NCBI RefSeq assembly: GCF_003201195.1
Contig: NZ_QICQ01000018.1
Location: 1 to 55,732, forward strand
Length of the DNA stretch: 55,732 nucleotides
Origin: Nitrosomonas eutropha
GTDB taxonomy: Bacteria; Pseudomonadota; Gammaproteobacteria; Burkholderiales; Nitrosomonadaceae
Direction of reading: 5' to 3'
Below the pieces are notes generated by a model. The model was given only the letters and a program-made list of their open reading frames with translations. It made no database searches and was not told the origin of the DNA. A program made the position numbers and the translations under genes. Positions 39,029 through 48,201 of this stretch are shown one piece after another; position 1 is the first letter of the stretch; the number at the start of each line of letters is the position of its first letter.

Positions 39029-41203
39029 ATGAAATACGTTATTTTCGTTGTCGCAGGATTAAGTACCATTATGCTATTCCTGCTGGCCTCAGCCGGAGCC
39101 AATACCGAATTTTTTGAACGCCATTACCGCTGGCTGATTGTCAGCATCGTAATTTTTCTGCTGCTCTTGATTGGAATCGTTGGATTTCTACTCGGACGAT
39201 TACGGCGCAGACTCAAGACTGGTGTATTCGGTTCAAAGTTGGCACTGCGGCTTCTGATGGTTTTTTCCCTGATGGCCATTCTGCCCGGCGCGCTGGTGTA
39301 TGGTATTTCAGTACAGTTTCTGGGAAAAAGTATTGAATCCTGGTTTGATGTCAAAGTGGATCGCGCACTGGAAGGTGGACTAACGCTGGGGCAAACGATA
39401 CTGGATAACCTGCTGGAGGAATTGCAGAAAAAGGCGCGGGCCGCCGCAATTGATCTGGCTGAACCGTCATCATTTCCTTTGACCGTTTTGAATCAGCTTC
39501 TAATTCAATCACAAATACAGGAAGCTACCCTGTTCAACCAGGATGGAAAGGTCATCGCCTTTACCGGTTTGGATGATACCGTATTGTTTCCCGAAATCCC
39601 CAATACAGAAGCGATGCGGCGCATCCGGATGCAGAGGGATTACAGTGCGGTCGAAACACTCGCGAATAACACGCTGTATCTGCGAGTACTTGTTCCAGTC
39701 AACATACTAAGCGCCAACGAAGATATCCGAGTACTACAGGTACTGCAACGGGTGCCGCAATCCATCGCACACAACGCGGAAATCGTTCAGGCTGGCTTTA
39801 GTGATTATCAGGAATTAATGCTGTCTCGTCAGGGATTGACTCGGCTGTACAGCGTAACATTGACCCTGGCCTTGTTGCTTGCTCTGTTTTCCGCACTGGC
39901 CGGTGCATTTCTGATCAGCGAAAAATTAAGCGCGCCACTGGGGTCATTGGCAGAAGGAACACGCGCCGTAGCTCAGGGTGATTTCAGCCGGCGACACCAG
40001 ATTCACAGTACCGATGAATTCGGTATCTTGACTGAATCATTCAATCTCATGACTGAACAACTGGAGGCCGCACGCACCATCGCACAGCAGCATCAACAGG
40101 AAATTGAAAATGCACGTGCCTATCTCGAAAATATTCTGGCCAATCTGTCATCAGGTGTTATCGTCTTTGATAAAGTATTGAGAATACGTGCAGTCAATCA
40201 GAGTGCAGAGCAAATACTGCAAATTCCGCTGACCAATTTCGAGGGATTAACCATAGAAGAATGCGCCAAACAGGAAGCGGGATTGCGGTTATTGGCCGGG
40301 GAAATAAGAAGCGGCTTTGATTCTGAAGAGGTTGGTGAATGGCAAAGACAAGTATTGCACTTCAATGCAGATAAGGAGCAGGTGCTGCTTCTGCGAGGCT
40401 CTCGCCTACCCCAGGCATCCGGTGGCGGTGTTGTGGTATTCGACGACATCACCAGCCTGTTACAAGTCCAGCGTACCGTAGCATGGGGAGAAGTAGCACG
40501 ACGCCTGGCGCATGAGATTAAAAATCCACTTACGCCGATCCAGTTATCCGCTGAGCGTTTGCAGCATAAGCTGATCAGCAAACTCGACGAGCCAGATGCC
40601 AGAATTCTGAAGCGTTCTACAGAAACAATCGTGAATCAGGTTGAAGCCCTGAAAAAAATGGTGAACGAATTCCGGGAATACGCACGAGTACCTGAACCCG
40701 AGTTATACCAGGTAGATATCAACCGGCTGGTACGGGAGATTCTGGCGCTTTATCAGACGACTGACAACACAGAAAACGAATCACCACTGCCGCCAATCAC
40801 GATAGAACTAGCAGGAGAGCTTGCCCCTGTCAGAGGAGATCCGGCGAGGTTGCGTCAAGTCATTCACAACTTGCTGCAGAACGCGCAAGATGCACTGGCC
40901 AATATAAAAGAAGCTGCTATTACTGTGCGGACCAGATCCGTTAATAACGGAATCGAGCTGAGTGTGACTGATAATGGCAAAGGATTCCCGGAGCAGGTCA
41001 AAACACATGTATTTGAGCCCTATGTCACCACCAAACCAAGAGGTACCGGGCTCGGGTTGCCGATTGTCAAAAAAATTGTGGATGAGCACGGTGGCACTGT
41101 CAAAATACAAAATATTCAGCCGCATGGTGCACAGGTTTCAATCATTCTGCCTGCATTCCTCCACAACAGTTCGCATGTTTCATCTGAGGCAGCTCATGCC
41201 TGA
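39029..41203 (+). CDS. ntrY: NtrY-type sensor histidine kinase
   Basis: This 724-residue membrane histidine kinase has several N-terminal membrane segments (about 1-70, and another near 270-295). A HAMP linker follows (about 295-350), then a PAS domain (about 365-470). The HisKA dimerisation helix carries the phospho-His in RRLAHEIKNPLTPIQLSAERL (about residue 495). The ATPase domain has VIHNLLQNAQDAL, VTDNGKGFPE and the GTGLGLPIVKKIV box. It pairs with the NtrX-like regulator 300 bp downstream. The signal sensed is not known; in related systems NtrYX links nitrogen and redox state, which I only infer here. Confidence 0.92.
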   Translation: MKYVIFVVAGLSTIMLFLLASAGANTEFFERHYRWLIVSIVIFLLLLIGIVGFLLGRLRRRLKTGVFGSKLALRLLMVFSLMAILPGALVYGISVQFLGKSIESWFDVKVDRALEGGLTLGQTILDNLLEELQKKARAAAIDLAEPSSFPLTVLNQLLIQSQIQEATLFNQDGKVIAFTGLDDTVLFPEIPNTEAMRRIRMQRDYSAVETLANNTLYLRVLVPVNILSANEDIRVLQVLQRVPQSIAHNAEIVQAGFSDYQELMLSRQGLTRLYSVTLTLALLLALFSALAGAFLISEKLSAPLGSLAEGTRAVAQGDFSRRHQIHSTDEFGILTESFNLMTEQLEAARTIAQQHQQEIENARAYLENILANLSSGVIVFDKVLRIRAVNQSAEQILQIPLTNFEGLTIEECAKQEAGLRLLAGEIRSGFDSEEVGEWQRQVLHFNADKEQVLLLRGSRLPQASGGGVVVFDDITSLLQVQRTVAWGEVARRLAHEIKNPLTPIQLSAERLQHKLISKLDEPDARILKRSTETIVNQVEALKKMVNEFREYARVPEPELYQVDINRLVREILALYQTTDNTENESPLPPITIELAGELAPVRGDPARLRQVIHNLLQNAQDALANIKEAAITVRTRSVNNGIELSVTDNGKGFPEQVKTHVFEPYVTTKPRGTGLGLPIVKKIVDEHGGTVKIQNIQPHGAQVSIILPAFLHNSSHVSSEAAHA

Positions 41204-41395
41204 GATGCTCAGTGATCCAATTGCAGATTGCAAAGTAAATCAGTTGGCATTTTCACAAAATTTTGCACAGGCAAAACATGCAAGGCACAATATAGAGATA
41301 ACTGCTCTGCCCAAAGCAGTCCATCGCCATTTACAAAATCGAAAACTCTTAACAACAGAGCTCCGGGACAACACCCGACCAGAAGGCTGGAATCA

Positions 41396-41419
41396 AATCT
41401 GAATCTGAATCTGAATCTG
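41396..41419. repeat. Tandem hexamer repeat between ntrY and ntrX
   Basis: AATCTG is repeated four times without interruption in the 300-bp ntrY-ntrX gap. No gene is supported in that gap. Short repeats of this kind can vary in copy number by slipped pairing and could change ntrX leader length; that effect is inferred. Confidence 0.7.
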
Positions 41420-41503
41420 CACCATAACAAGCGTAAACAGGGATGGATACCGCCCGCAGAAACAAATTCTCGTACCCCAGTCACATGAAAGGATAAGGAT
41501 CAC

Positions 41504-42769
41504 ATGGCCAATAACACTATTCTCGTTGTGGATGATGAGCTGGGGATACGCGAATTATTATCCGAGATACTGGGGGATGAAGGTTACAGCGTTGCACTCG
41601 CGGAAAATGCAGAACAGGCGAGAAACTATCGCAACCAGACACGCCCCGATCTGGTATTGCTGGATATCTGGATGCCGGATACAGACGGCATCACACTGCT
41701 GAAAGATTGGGCGAATAACGGCCTCCTGACCATGCCGGTCGTCATGATGTCTGGCCACGGCACAATTGATACAGCAGTAGAAGCAACCCGTGTCGGTGCA
41801 GTTGGTTATCTGGAAAAACCAATTCCACTGCAGAAATTACTCAATACGGTCGGGCAGGTCATGCGCGGCGGCAGACAACATAAATCTTCGCCGGCTCTTT
41901 CCCTGTCACATTTGGGACACAGCGGACTAATCACGGAGCTGCGAAAAAAACTAGAGCAAGTGGAAAACCTTAAAATTCCCGTCTTGTTAACCGGCGAGCC
42001 GGGGGTTGGCGTGGAACACTGCGCACGATTCCTGCATCGTCCTAACACGGCCTGGGTTGCTCCGGAATCCTGTTCATTCCTTGCAGAAAGCCCTTTGGCA
42101 CAATTGGAACAGGCAAAAGGCGGATTACTTTTCCTCGGAGAAGTTGGAGATCTCAGCAAACTGGAACAGAAAGGCTTGTTACTGCTGCTCGGCAAGCTGG
42201 AGCAATATGGGGTACGACTGGTTTGTGCAACAACACGCTCTCTGGCAGAGTTGACGGCGCAGGGAGCCTATCACCCAAAACTGTTTGAAATACTGAGCAA
42301 TCTCTGTATCACCATCCCTCCCTTGCGTGCTCACCGCGAAGATGTGCCGGAAATAGCCAACCAATTGCTTTCAAGCTGGATTGAATCAGGAGAAGTACCT
42401 CTCATGCATTTCAGTACAGCTACACTTAATGCACTGCGTAATTATGACTGGCCAGGCAATCTTGCACAACTGACAAGTATCGTGCATTCACTGGCGCTAA
42501 CCTGTGCGGATGATGAGATCTCTGTCGATGCTGTACAACAGGCCCTGGCATTCTCCTCACGCGAAGCCGTGTCTGTTGTTTCAGATATTCCGCTCAACAT
42601 ATCGCTGCGCGAAGCACGGGATATTTTCGAAAAGAATTATTTTGAGAAACTGATCGAACAGGAAAACGGCAACATGACCCGTGTTGCTGAGCGCGCAGGC
42701 TTGGAACGTACTCATCTTTACCGGAAAATTAAAACATTGGGCATCAAGCCGCGCAGCCAAAATTATTAA
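41504..42769 (+). CDS. ntrX: NtrX-like response regulator with degenerate AAA+ domain
   Basis: This 421-residue regulator starts with a receiver domain (1-120) with Asp54 in LVLLDIWMPDTDG and Lys105 in GYLEKPI. The central domain (about 145-350) descends from sigma-54 activators, keeping IPPLRAHREDVPEIA and YDWPGNLAQL. Its Walker A is GEPGVGVE without the Lys, its Walker B is FLGEVGDLS with Gly in place of Asp, and the GAFTGA loop and flanking residues are deleted. It therefore should not hydrolyse ATP or contact sigma-54. A Fis-type helix-turn-helix ends the protein (ENGNMTRVAERAGLERTHLY). It probably regulates by DNA binding alone. A clear ribosome-binding site (AAGGATAAGGATC) precedes it. 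Confidence 0.88.
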   Translation: MANNTILVVDDELGIRELLSEILGDEGYSVALAENAEQARNYRNQTRPDLVLLDIWMPDTDGITLLKDWANNGLLTMPVVMMSGHGTIDTAVEATRVGAVGYLEKPIPLQKLLNTVGQVMRGGRQHKSSPALSLSHLGHSGLITELRKKLEQVENLKIPVLLTGEPGVGVEHCARFLHRPNTAWVAPESCSFLAESPLAQLEQAKGGLLFLGEVGDLSKLEQKGLLLLLGKLEQYGVRLVCATTRSLAELTAQGAYHPKLFEILSNLCITIPPLRAHREDVPEIANQLLSSWIESGEVPLMHFSTATLNALRNYDWPGNLAQLTSIVHSLALTCADDEISVDAVQQALAFSSREAVSVVSDIPLNISLREARDIFEKNYFEKLIEQENGNMTRVAERAGLERTHLYRKIKTLGIKPRSQNY

Positions 42770-42849
42770 AAGAACACGGAACTGGGGAGCAATCTTCAAT
42801 CCTAACTGAATACAGGACCATATGAAAATTAGCAATTCCAACAGGCAGC

Positions 42850-42878
42850 TTTACAATAAATAGGGCGATCAGTATAAT
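42850..42878 (+). promoter_or_regulatory. Near-consensus promoter for the tRNA genes
   Basis: TTTACA at 42850-42855 and a perfect TATAAT at 42873-42878 are separated by 17 bp. This places transcription start about 10-15 bases before tRNA-Ala. A G/C-rich discriminator follows, as at stringently controlled stable-RNA promoters. Confidence 0.75.
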
Positions 42879-42896
42879 TGCCGACTTGTCTTAACC

Positions 42897-42972
<76 letters not shown>

Positions 42973-42997
42973 GCTTTTTACTTTATCCGCAATACTG

Positions 42998-43073
42998 GTC
43001 CCCATCGTCTAGAGGCCTAGGACACCACCCTTTCACGGTGGGTACAGGGGTTCGAATCCCCTTGGGGACGCCA
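42998..43073 (+). tRNA. tRNA-Glu (TTC)
   Basis: A 76-nt cloverleaf. The acceptor GTCCCCA pairs with TGGGGAC, the anticodon stem CCACC/GGTGG has loop CTTTCAC with anticodon TTC at 43032-43034, the T-arm is CAGGGGTTCGAATCCCCTT, and the GCCA end is encoded. It is 25 bp after tRNA-Ala and likely on the same transcript. Confidence 0.96.
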
Positions 43074-43301
43074 TCAACAAATCCTGGCGTCATCAATATT
43101 CATATAATCTGTCCAGCATGCCGGGTGGAAGATCAATCTTGTTCTATTGCGCAATCCCTGCGTATTCTTCCTTGATATCGTTGTGTGATTGATAAATCAG
43201 ACTATACAATTCCGACGTGGGTGTAGCGTTGTAGCTGCGGGATGCAAACATCATTCCAGTTGCAGGCACAAAACAGACAACCACCACTGCTGAAACACTG
43301 C

Positions 43302-44261
43302 TCAGGCAAAGATACGCTGCTTCTGTATAAAGCCGATAATCTGTTGGGCTAACTGATTAGCCAGGCAGTCAAAGCCATGCAGTTCATTCATTGCTCTCAG
43401 CCAGGTTAATTGGCGCTTGGCCAGCTGTCTGGTTGCAAAAACACCCCTCTCCCGCATTTCAGCCAAGCTGATTTCATTCTCCAGATACATATATACCTGA
43501 CGATATCCGACGCAACGCATTGCAGGCATATCAGCGGTCACCTGGAATTGATCACGGATCATACGTACTTCATCCACCAACCCTATTTCCAGCATTTTGT
43601 CAAACCGCTGACTGATGCGAGCATGTAAAACGCTGCGATCACCCGGAAGTAGAGCGATATTAAAAACACGATATGGAAAATCACGGCTCTGCTGTTGTTT
43701 CAGCACTGCTGACATAGGTCTGCCAGTCAGATAACAGACTTCCAGTGCGCGCTGAATACGCTGACTGTCATTCGGTTTGATGCGTTCTGCTATGACAGGA
43801 TCAAGCCGACTCAGAACAGTATGCATAGCAGGCCATCCTTGTTCGCGGGCTGATTGTTCCAGCTCCTTGCGCACAGCCTCATCAGCTGCAGGCAGTGTGG
43901 CCAATCCTTGTTGCAACACCTTGAAATAAAGCATGGTACCGCCAACTAACAGCGGTATTCTGCCGCGTGCTGTAATCCCATGCATGACAGACAAGGCATC
44001 CTCCCTGAATTGCGCAGCAGAATAACTTTCATCAGGGTTAATCAAATTAATCAAATGATGCGGGATTTCTATCTGAATCGATTTGTCCGGCTTGGCGCTG
44101 CCGATATCCATATACCGGTAAACCTGCGCTGAATCAACACTAACAACTTCTACCGGGAAGTGACGTGCGATTTCTATTGCCAAGCCAGACTTACCGCTGG
44201 CAGTAGGCCCCATCAGAAAAATGGCTGCTGGAGATTCTGTATCAGGAAGATTCACGGCCAA
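43302..44261 (-). CDS. miaA: tRNA dimethylallyltransferase
   Basis: This 319-residue enzyme adds an isoprenyl group to A37 of tRNAs reading U-starting codons. The P-loop MGPTASGKSGLAIEIA is at residues 17-32, followed by SVDSAQVYRYMDIGSAKP and the LVGGTMLYFK motif. The tRNA-binding TRQLAKRQLTWLR motif is near the C-terminus. hfq, which often follows miaA, is not downstream here; the next gene in that direction is the tRNA pair on the other strand. Confidence 0.96.
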   Translation of the reverse strand: MAVNLPDTESPAAIFLMGPTASGKSGLAIEIARHFPVEVVSVDSAQVYRYMDIGSAKPDKSIQIEIPHHLINLINPDESYSAAQFREDALSVMHGITARGRIPLLVGGTMLYFKVLQQGLATLPAADEAVRKELEQSAREQGWPAMHTVLSRLDPVIAERIKPNDSQRIQRALEVCYLTGRPMSAVLKQQQSRDFPYRVFNIALLPGDRSVLHARISQRFDKMLEIGLVDEVRMIRDQFQVTADMPAMRCVGYRQVYMYLENEISLAEMRERGVFATRQLAKRQLTWLRAMNELHGFDCLANQLAQQIIGFIQKQRIFA

Positions 44262-44405
44262 CTGTTATCAGTTACAATAAAAAGTGTGAACAACCGATCG
44301 GTTATTCGAATCATGATTTTTAATGTTGTCAGCTGAAGTTTTCAAATGACAACAAGGAATATTAAAATGGTTTACTAATACCATCATTATCCACCGGGAG
44401 AATCC

Positions 44406-44597
44406 TTGAAAATACTCGCCATCCTGCTTTTACTATCCATTCTGTATACCCTCGGCTCTGCAGTGTATTACATGATCAAAGACAAGGGTAACAGCACGCG
44501 GATGGTCAAGGCGCTCACCGCACGCGTCATACTATCTCTGACATTGTTTGCAATCATGATGTTATGGGTTTATGTGGAGTACATTCACGGAACCTGA
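44406..44597 (+). CDS. Twin-TM DUF2909 protein
   Basis: This 63-residue protein has two membrane segments (about 2-22 and 40-60) with a basic loop KDKGNSTRMVKALTARV between them, the DUF2909 pattern. A TTG start at 44406 follows GGGAG at good spacing. Family members often accompany cytochrome oxidase assembly genes in relatives; here the gene is alone and its function is unknown. It converges on dnaE. Confidence 0.75.
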   Translation: MKILAILLLLSILYTLGSAVYYMIKDKGNSTRMVKALTARVILSLTLFAIMMLWVYVEYIHGT

Positions 44598-44610
44598 GGC
44601 AGACCGGTTA

Positions 44611-47600
44611 TCAGTAAATCACCTCCACCTTGTCATGACCAAGACTATCCATAAGCGCCTCGATCAGCCTTTCATGCAAATGAACACGCCAGCGACTGCT
44701 CAAGTCAATTTCACATCCGGCCCCCTCATTGCGAAAATCAATTGACACCGGACAAACTGCTGAAGGCAGCACATTATGCACACTACTTCCTGGAAGATAT
44801 GCAGTCAATAATTCCTTGAGTTGCGCGGGAGTGAGAAGCACCGGGCTATCAATCACGATTCTCAGTTTTCTGGCATGCATTGAGCGAGCAGTCGCGTAAT
44901 CAAAAACCTCTTTTGCCACAATACGTTTTTCAGCATTTTCTCCATTACCATGGCTGACCACAGCGCTTACCACCAGCAGCTGATCCGCCTTCAAAAACTG
45001 CGAATTCGTACTTAGCAAATCACTGTAAACCACGAGTTCAACTCTCGCCATACCATCATCCAGTGTAACAATCGCCATCTTCCCACGCCGGGACATTTGT
45101 GTCCGGATCGCGTAGATCACACCGGCAATCAGCTGCGGCTCACGCCCGGGAGCAATCCGTCCAAGGCGCGCCGGGATAAAACGGCTTAGTTCTTTGGCAT
45201 AACTGTCATACGGATGACCACTCAGATAAAACCCCAATGACATTTTTTCATACTGCAGCTTTTCTTTCTCCGGCCATTGTGCGATCTCCGTTATAACCGG
45301 CTGCTGCAATAGATCAGCATTGTCATCAAACAGACTGACCTGGCTGGCAGTCAGGCTGCAATGTTCTGCGTATTCGAGTGCCATCCCGACAGATGCCATA
45401 AGTGCAGCACGATTAGCTTCAACCGTATCAAATGCCCCTGCGCGGATCAGCGCCTCAATGGTACGGCGATTAACAATACGCCGATCAACTCGTTGACAGA
45501 AATCGAACAGGCCGGTAAATGCTATTCCCTGCTCCCGTGCCCGCACGATTGCCGAAATAGCCGCCTCCCCCGTTCCCTTGATAGCACCCAACCCATAGCG
45601 GATAGTTTTGCGATCAACCGGAACAAAATAATAGGCAGACTGATTAATATCCGGCGGCAGAATGGCAATACCGTTCAGCTTACAATCCTCATAAAACACA
45701 TTCACCTTGTCAGTGTCATCCATATCCGATGACATACAGGCTGCCATGAATTCTGCAGGATAATGTGCCTTGAGATAGGCAGTCTGGTAAGCAATCAGCG
45801 CATACGCTGCCGCGTGGGATTTATTAAAGCCGTAGCCGGCGAATTTTTCCATCAGACTGAACAACGTTACGGCATCTGCTTCCATCATGCCATTTCTGAT
45901 AGCGCCTTCAACAAAAACCGCGCGCTGCTGCGCCATTTCCTCCACTTTCTTTTTACCCATGGCGCGCCGCAGTAAATCAGCTCCGCCCAGACTGTAACCG
46001 CCAATCACCTGGGCAATCTGCATCACCTGTTCCTGATAAATCATGATGCCGTAAGTCGGCCCGAGAATTGGCTGCAAGCGAGGATCCAGATACTCCACCC
46101 GTTTGCCATGTTTACGCTCGATGAAATCGGGAATTAGATCCATCGGTCCCGGCCGATAAAGCGCCACCAGCGCAATCAGATCTTCAAAGCGGTCCGGTTT
46201 CGCCTTCTGCAGCAGATCTTTCATGCCGCGTGATTCAAACTGAAAAATTCCGACGGTGTTGCCTTTTGCCATTAATGCAAAAGTTGCTGCATCCTCAAGG
46301 GAAATATCGCCCAGTGAAAAGCGATTTTCTTCCACAGATTGCTCACCAGCATCTTTCCCACCCAATGAAGCCAACTGGTACTGTCGGATATCAGCAACCG
46401 CCCGATCGAGAATGGTTAATGTCCGCAGCCCGAGGAAGTCGAATTTTACCAGCCCAATTTTCTCGACATCATCCTTATCATACTGGCTGACGACCGCATC
46501 CCCCGAATCAGCACAGTAAACCGGGCAAAAATCGGTTATTTTCCCTGGAGCAATCAATACCCCCCCGGCATGCATTCCCACGTTGCGCGTCAATCCCTCC
46601 AGACGCTCGGCCAGTTCCAGCAGATTGCGCACATCTTCTTCCGCTTCTGCACGTTGATTAAGTAATGGCTCAATTTCACGCGCCTTGTGCAGGGTCATAC
46701 CCAACTCGAATGGCACCAGCTTGGCTAGTTGATCGACAAAATTGTAAGGCAGATCGAGCACGCGACCGACATCACGCACCACTGCCTTGGCCGCCATTGT
46801 GCCGAACGTTGCGATCTGCGCCACGCTCTCTGCACCGTAACGATCACGCACATATTCAATAACCTGCTCACGCCGATCCTGACAGAAATCAATATCAAAA
46901 TCCGGCATGGAAACCCGCTCTGGATTGAGGAAACGCTCAAACAGCAAGTCGTAACGCAGCGGATCCAGATCAGTAATATCCAGCGAATAGGCCACCAGCG
47001 AGCCCGCTCCGGAACCACGCCCCGGTCCGACCGGTACATCGTGCTGCTTCGCCCAGCTGATAAAGTCAGACACAATCAGGAAGTAACCGGCAAACCCCAT
47101 CTGAATGATAGTTTCCACTTCAAAATCCAGCCGTGCCTGATAAGCCGGATATTTTTCATCACGCTGCGCTGCTTCCGGAAACAGCTGTGTCATCCGTACA
47201 ACCAGCCCTGCTTGCGCCCGATCACGCAAATACTGCTCAACACTAATTCCCGCCGGGGTTGGAAAATCCGGCAGCCGGTTGACTCCCAATTCCAGCATCA
47301 GTGAACAGCGACGGGCAATTTCCACGCTATTGGCCAGTGCTTCCGGCACATCACCAAACAGCTCACTCATTTCTGCCGCTGTCTTGAAATACTGCTGCTC
47401 GGTAAACTCCCGGGGGCGTCGGCGATCTCCCAGCACATAACCCTGTGCGATACACACCCGTGCCTCATGCGCTCTGAAATCTTCCGGCTGCATAAACTGC
47501 ACCGGATGCGTTGCTACCACAGGTAGTTTTAGACCAGAAACCAGCTCCAGCATGGCATGATTTGTTACTTCCTCATCAGGCCGGCCACAGCGCTGAATTT

Positions 47601-48111
47601 CCAGATAAAACCTTTCAGGGAATAACGCTGCCCATTCCTGAGCAGCTGTTGTTGCGGCGTCTGGATCCGCCAGCAACAATCGCTCCACTTCGCCCTGCTC
47701 CCCTCCGGACAGGGCAATCAATCCTTCTGTCCCGGCTCCCTCCCGAAACCAGTCTTTCTTCAGTTCCGCACGACCACGCTGCATGTTCTCCCGATAGGCG
47801 CGCGACAACAGACGGCTCAGCAGCAAATAACCGGAAAATGACTGGCACAACAGCAGCAAGCGAAACGGCCGGTCCGCATCATTCTCATTACTGATCCAGA
47901 CATCACATCCGGCAATCGGCTTGATTCCAGCCTTGCAGGCATGCTGATAAAACTTGACCAATCCGAAAAGGTTAGACAGATCAGTCAGCGCCAGCGCCGG
48001 CATACCAGTATCGCGCGCTTTGGCAACCGCTTCTTCAATCCGCACAATACCGTCTACAACGGAATATTCACTGTGCAACCGCAAATGAACAAAAACAGGG
48101 TTAATCAGCAT
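44611..48111 (-). CDS. dnaE: DNA polymerase III subunit alpha
   Basis: This 1166-residue replicative polymerase has the N-terminal PHP domain (FVHLRLHSEYSVVDGI and later ALTDLSNLFG), the catalytic MPDFDIDFCQDRRE motif (Asp ligands) and the GPGRGSGAGSLVAY motif. The helix-hairpin-helix and OB-fold regions are in the C-terminal third. The start at 48111 (MLINPVFVHLRLHSEYS) is preferred; an in-frame upstream start at 48183 adds residues outside the family. It is divergent from trhP. Confidence 0.98.
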   Translation of the reverse strand: MLINPVFVHLRLHSEYSVVDGIVRIEEAVAKARDTGMPALALTDLSNLFGLVKFYQHACKAGIKPIAGCDVWISNENDADRPFRLLLLCQSFSGYLLLSRLLSRAYRENMQRGRAELKKDWFREGAGTEGLIALSGGEQGEVERLLLADPDAATTAAQEWAALFPERFYLEIQRCGRPDEEVTNHAMLELVSGLKLPVVATHPVQFMQPEDFRAHEARVCIAQGYVLGDRRRPREFTEQQYFKTAAEMSELFGDVPEALANSVEIARRCSLMLELGVNRLPDFPTPAGISVEQYLRDRAQAGLVVRMTQLFPEAAQRDEKYPAYQARLDFEVETIIQMGFAGYFLIVSDFISWAKQHDVPVGPGRGSGAGSLVAYSLDITDLDPLRYDLLFERFLNPERVSMPDFDIDFCQDRREQVIEYVRDRYGAESVAQIATFGTMAAKAVVRDVGRVLDLPYNFVDQLAKLVPFELGMTLHKAREIEPLLNQRAEAEEDVRNLLELAERLEGLTRNVGMHAGGVLIAPGKITDFCPVYCADSGDAVVSQYDKDDVEKIGLVKFDFLGLRTLTILDRAVADIRQYQLASLGGKDAGEQSVEENRFSLGDISLEDAATFALMAKGNTVGIFQFESRGMKDLLQKAKPDRFEDLIALVALYRPGPMDLIPDFIERKHGKRVEYLDPRLQPILGPTYGIMIYQEQVMQIAQVIGGYSLGGADLLRRAMGKKKVEEMAQQRAVFVEGAIRNGMMEADAVTLFSLMEKFAGYGFNKSHAAAYALIAYQTAYLKAHYPAEFMAACMSSDMDDTDKVNVFYEDCKLNGIAILPPDINQSAYYFVPVDRKTIRYGLGAIKGTGEAAISAIVRAREQGIAFTGLFDFCQRVDRRIVNRRTIEALIRAGAFDTVEANRAALMASVGMALEYAEHCSLTASQVSLFDDNADLLQQPVITEIAQWPEKEKLQYEKMSLGFYLSGHPYDSYAKELSRFIPARLGRIAPGREPQLIAGVIYAIRTQMSRRGKMAIVTLDDGMARVELVVYSDLLSTNSQFLKADQLLVVSAVVSHGNGENAEKRIVAKEVFDYATARSMHARKLRIVIDSPVLLTPAQLKELLTAYLPGSSVHNVLPSAVCPVSIDFRNEGAGCEIDLSSRWRVHLHERLIEALMDSLGHDKVEVIY

Positions 48112-48201
48112 GGTGATACAATAAAAACCAAGTGAAATTTTGAAAAACCGGATAATCAGTGCGGCGGAAATTATTGCTGACACATCACCTCATTTTACAT
48201 C

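Noticed and set aside
40974..41402. 142-codon plus-strand ORF overlapping the ntrY end
   Set aside because: It lies mostly in another frame of the conserved kinase ATPase domain, and its tail in the gap shows no gene-like features.
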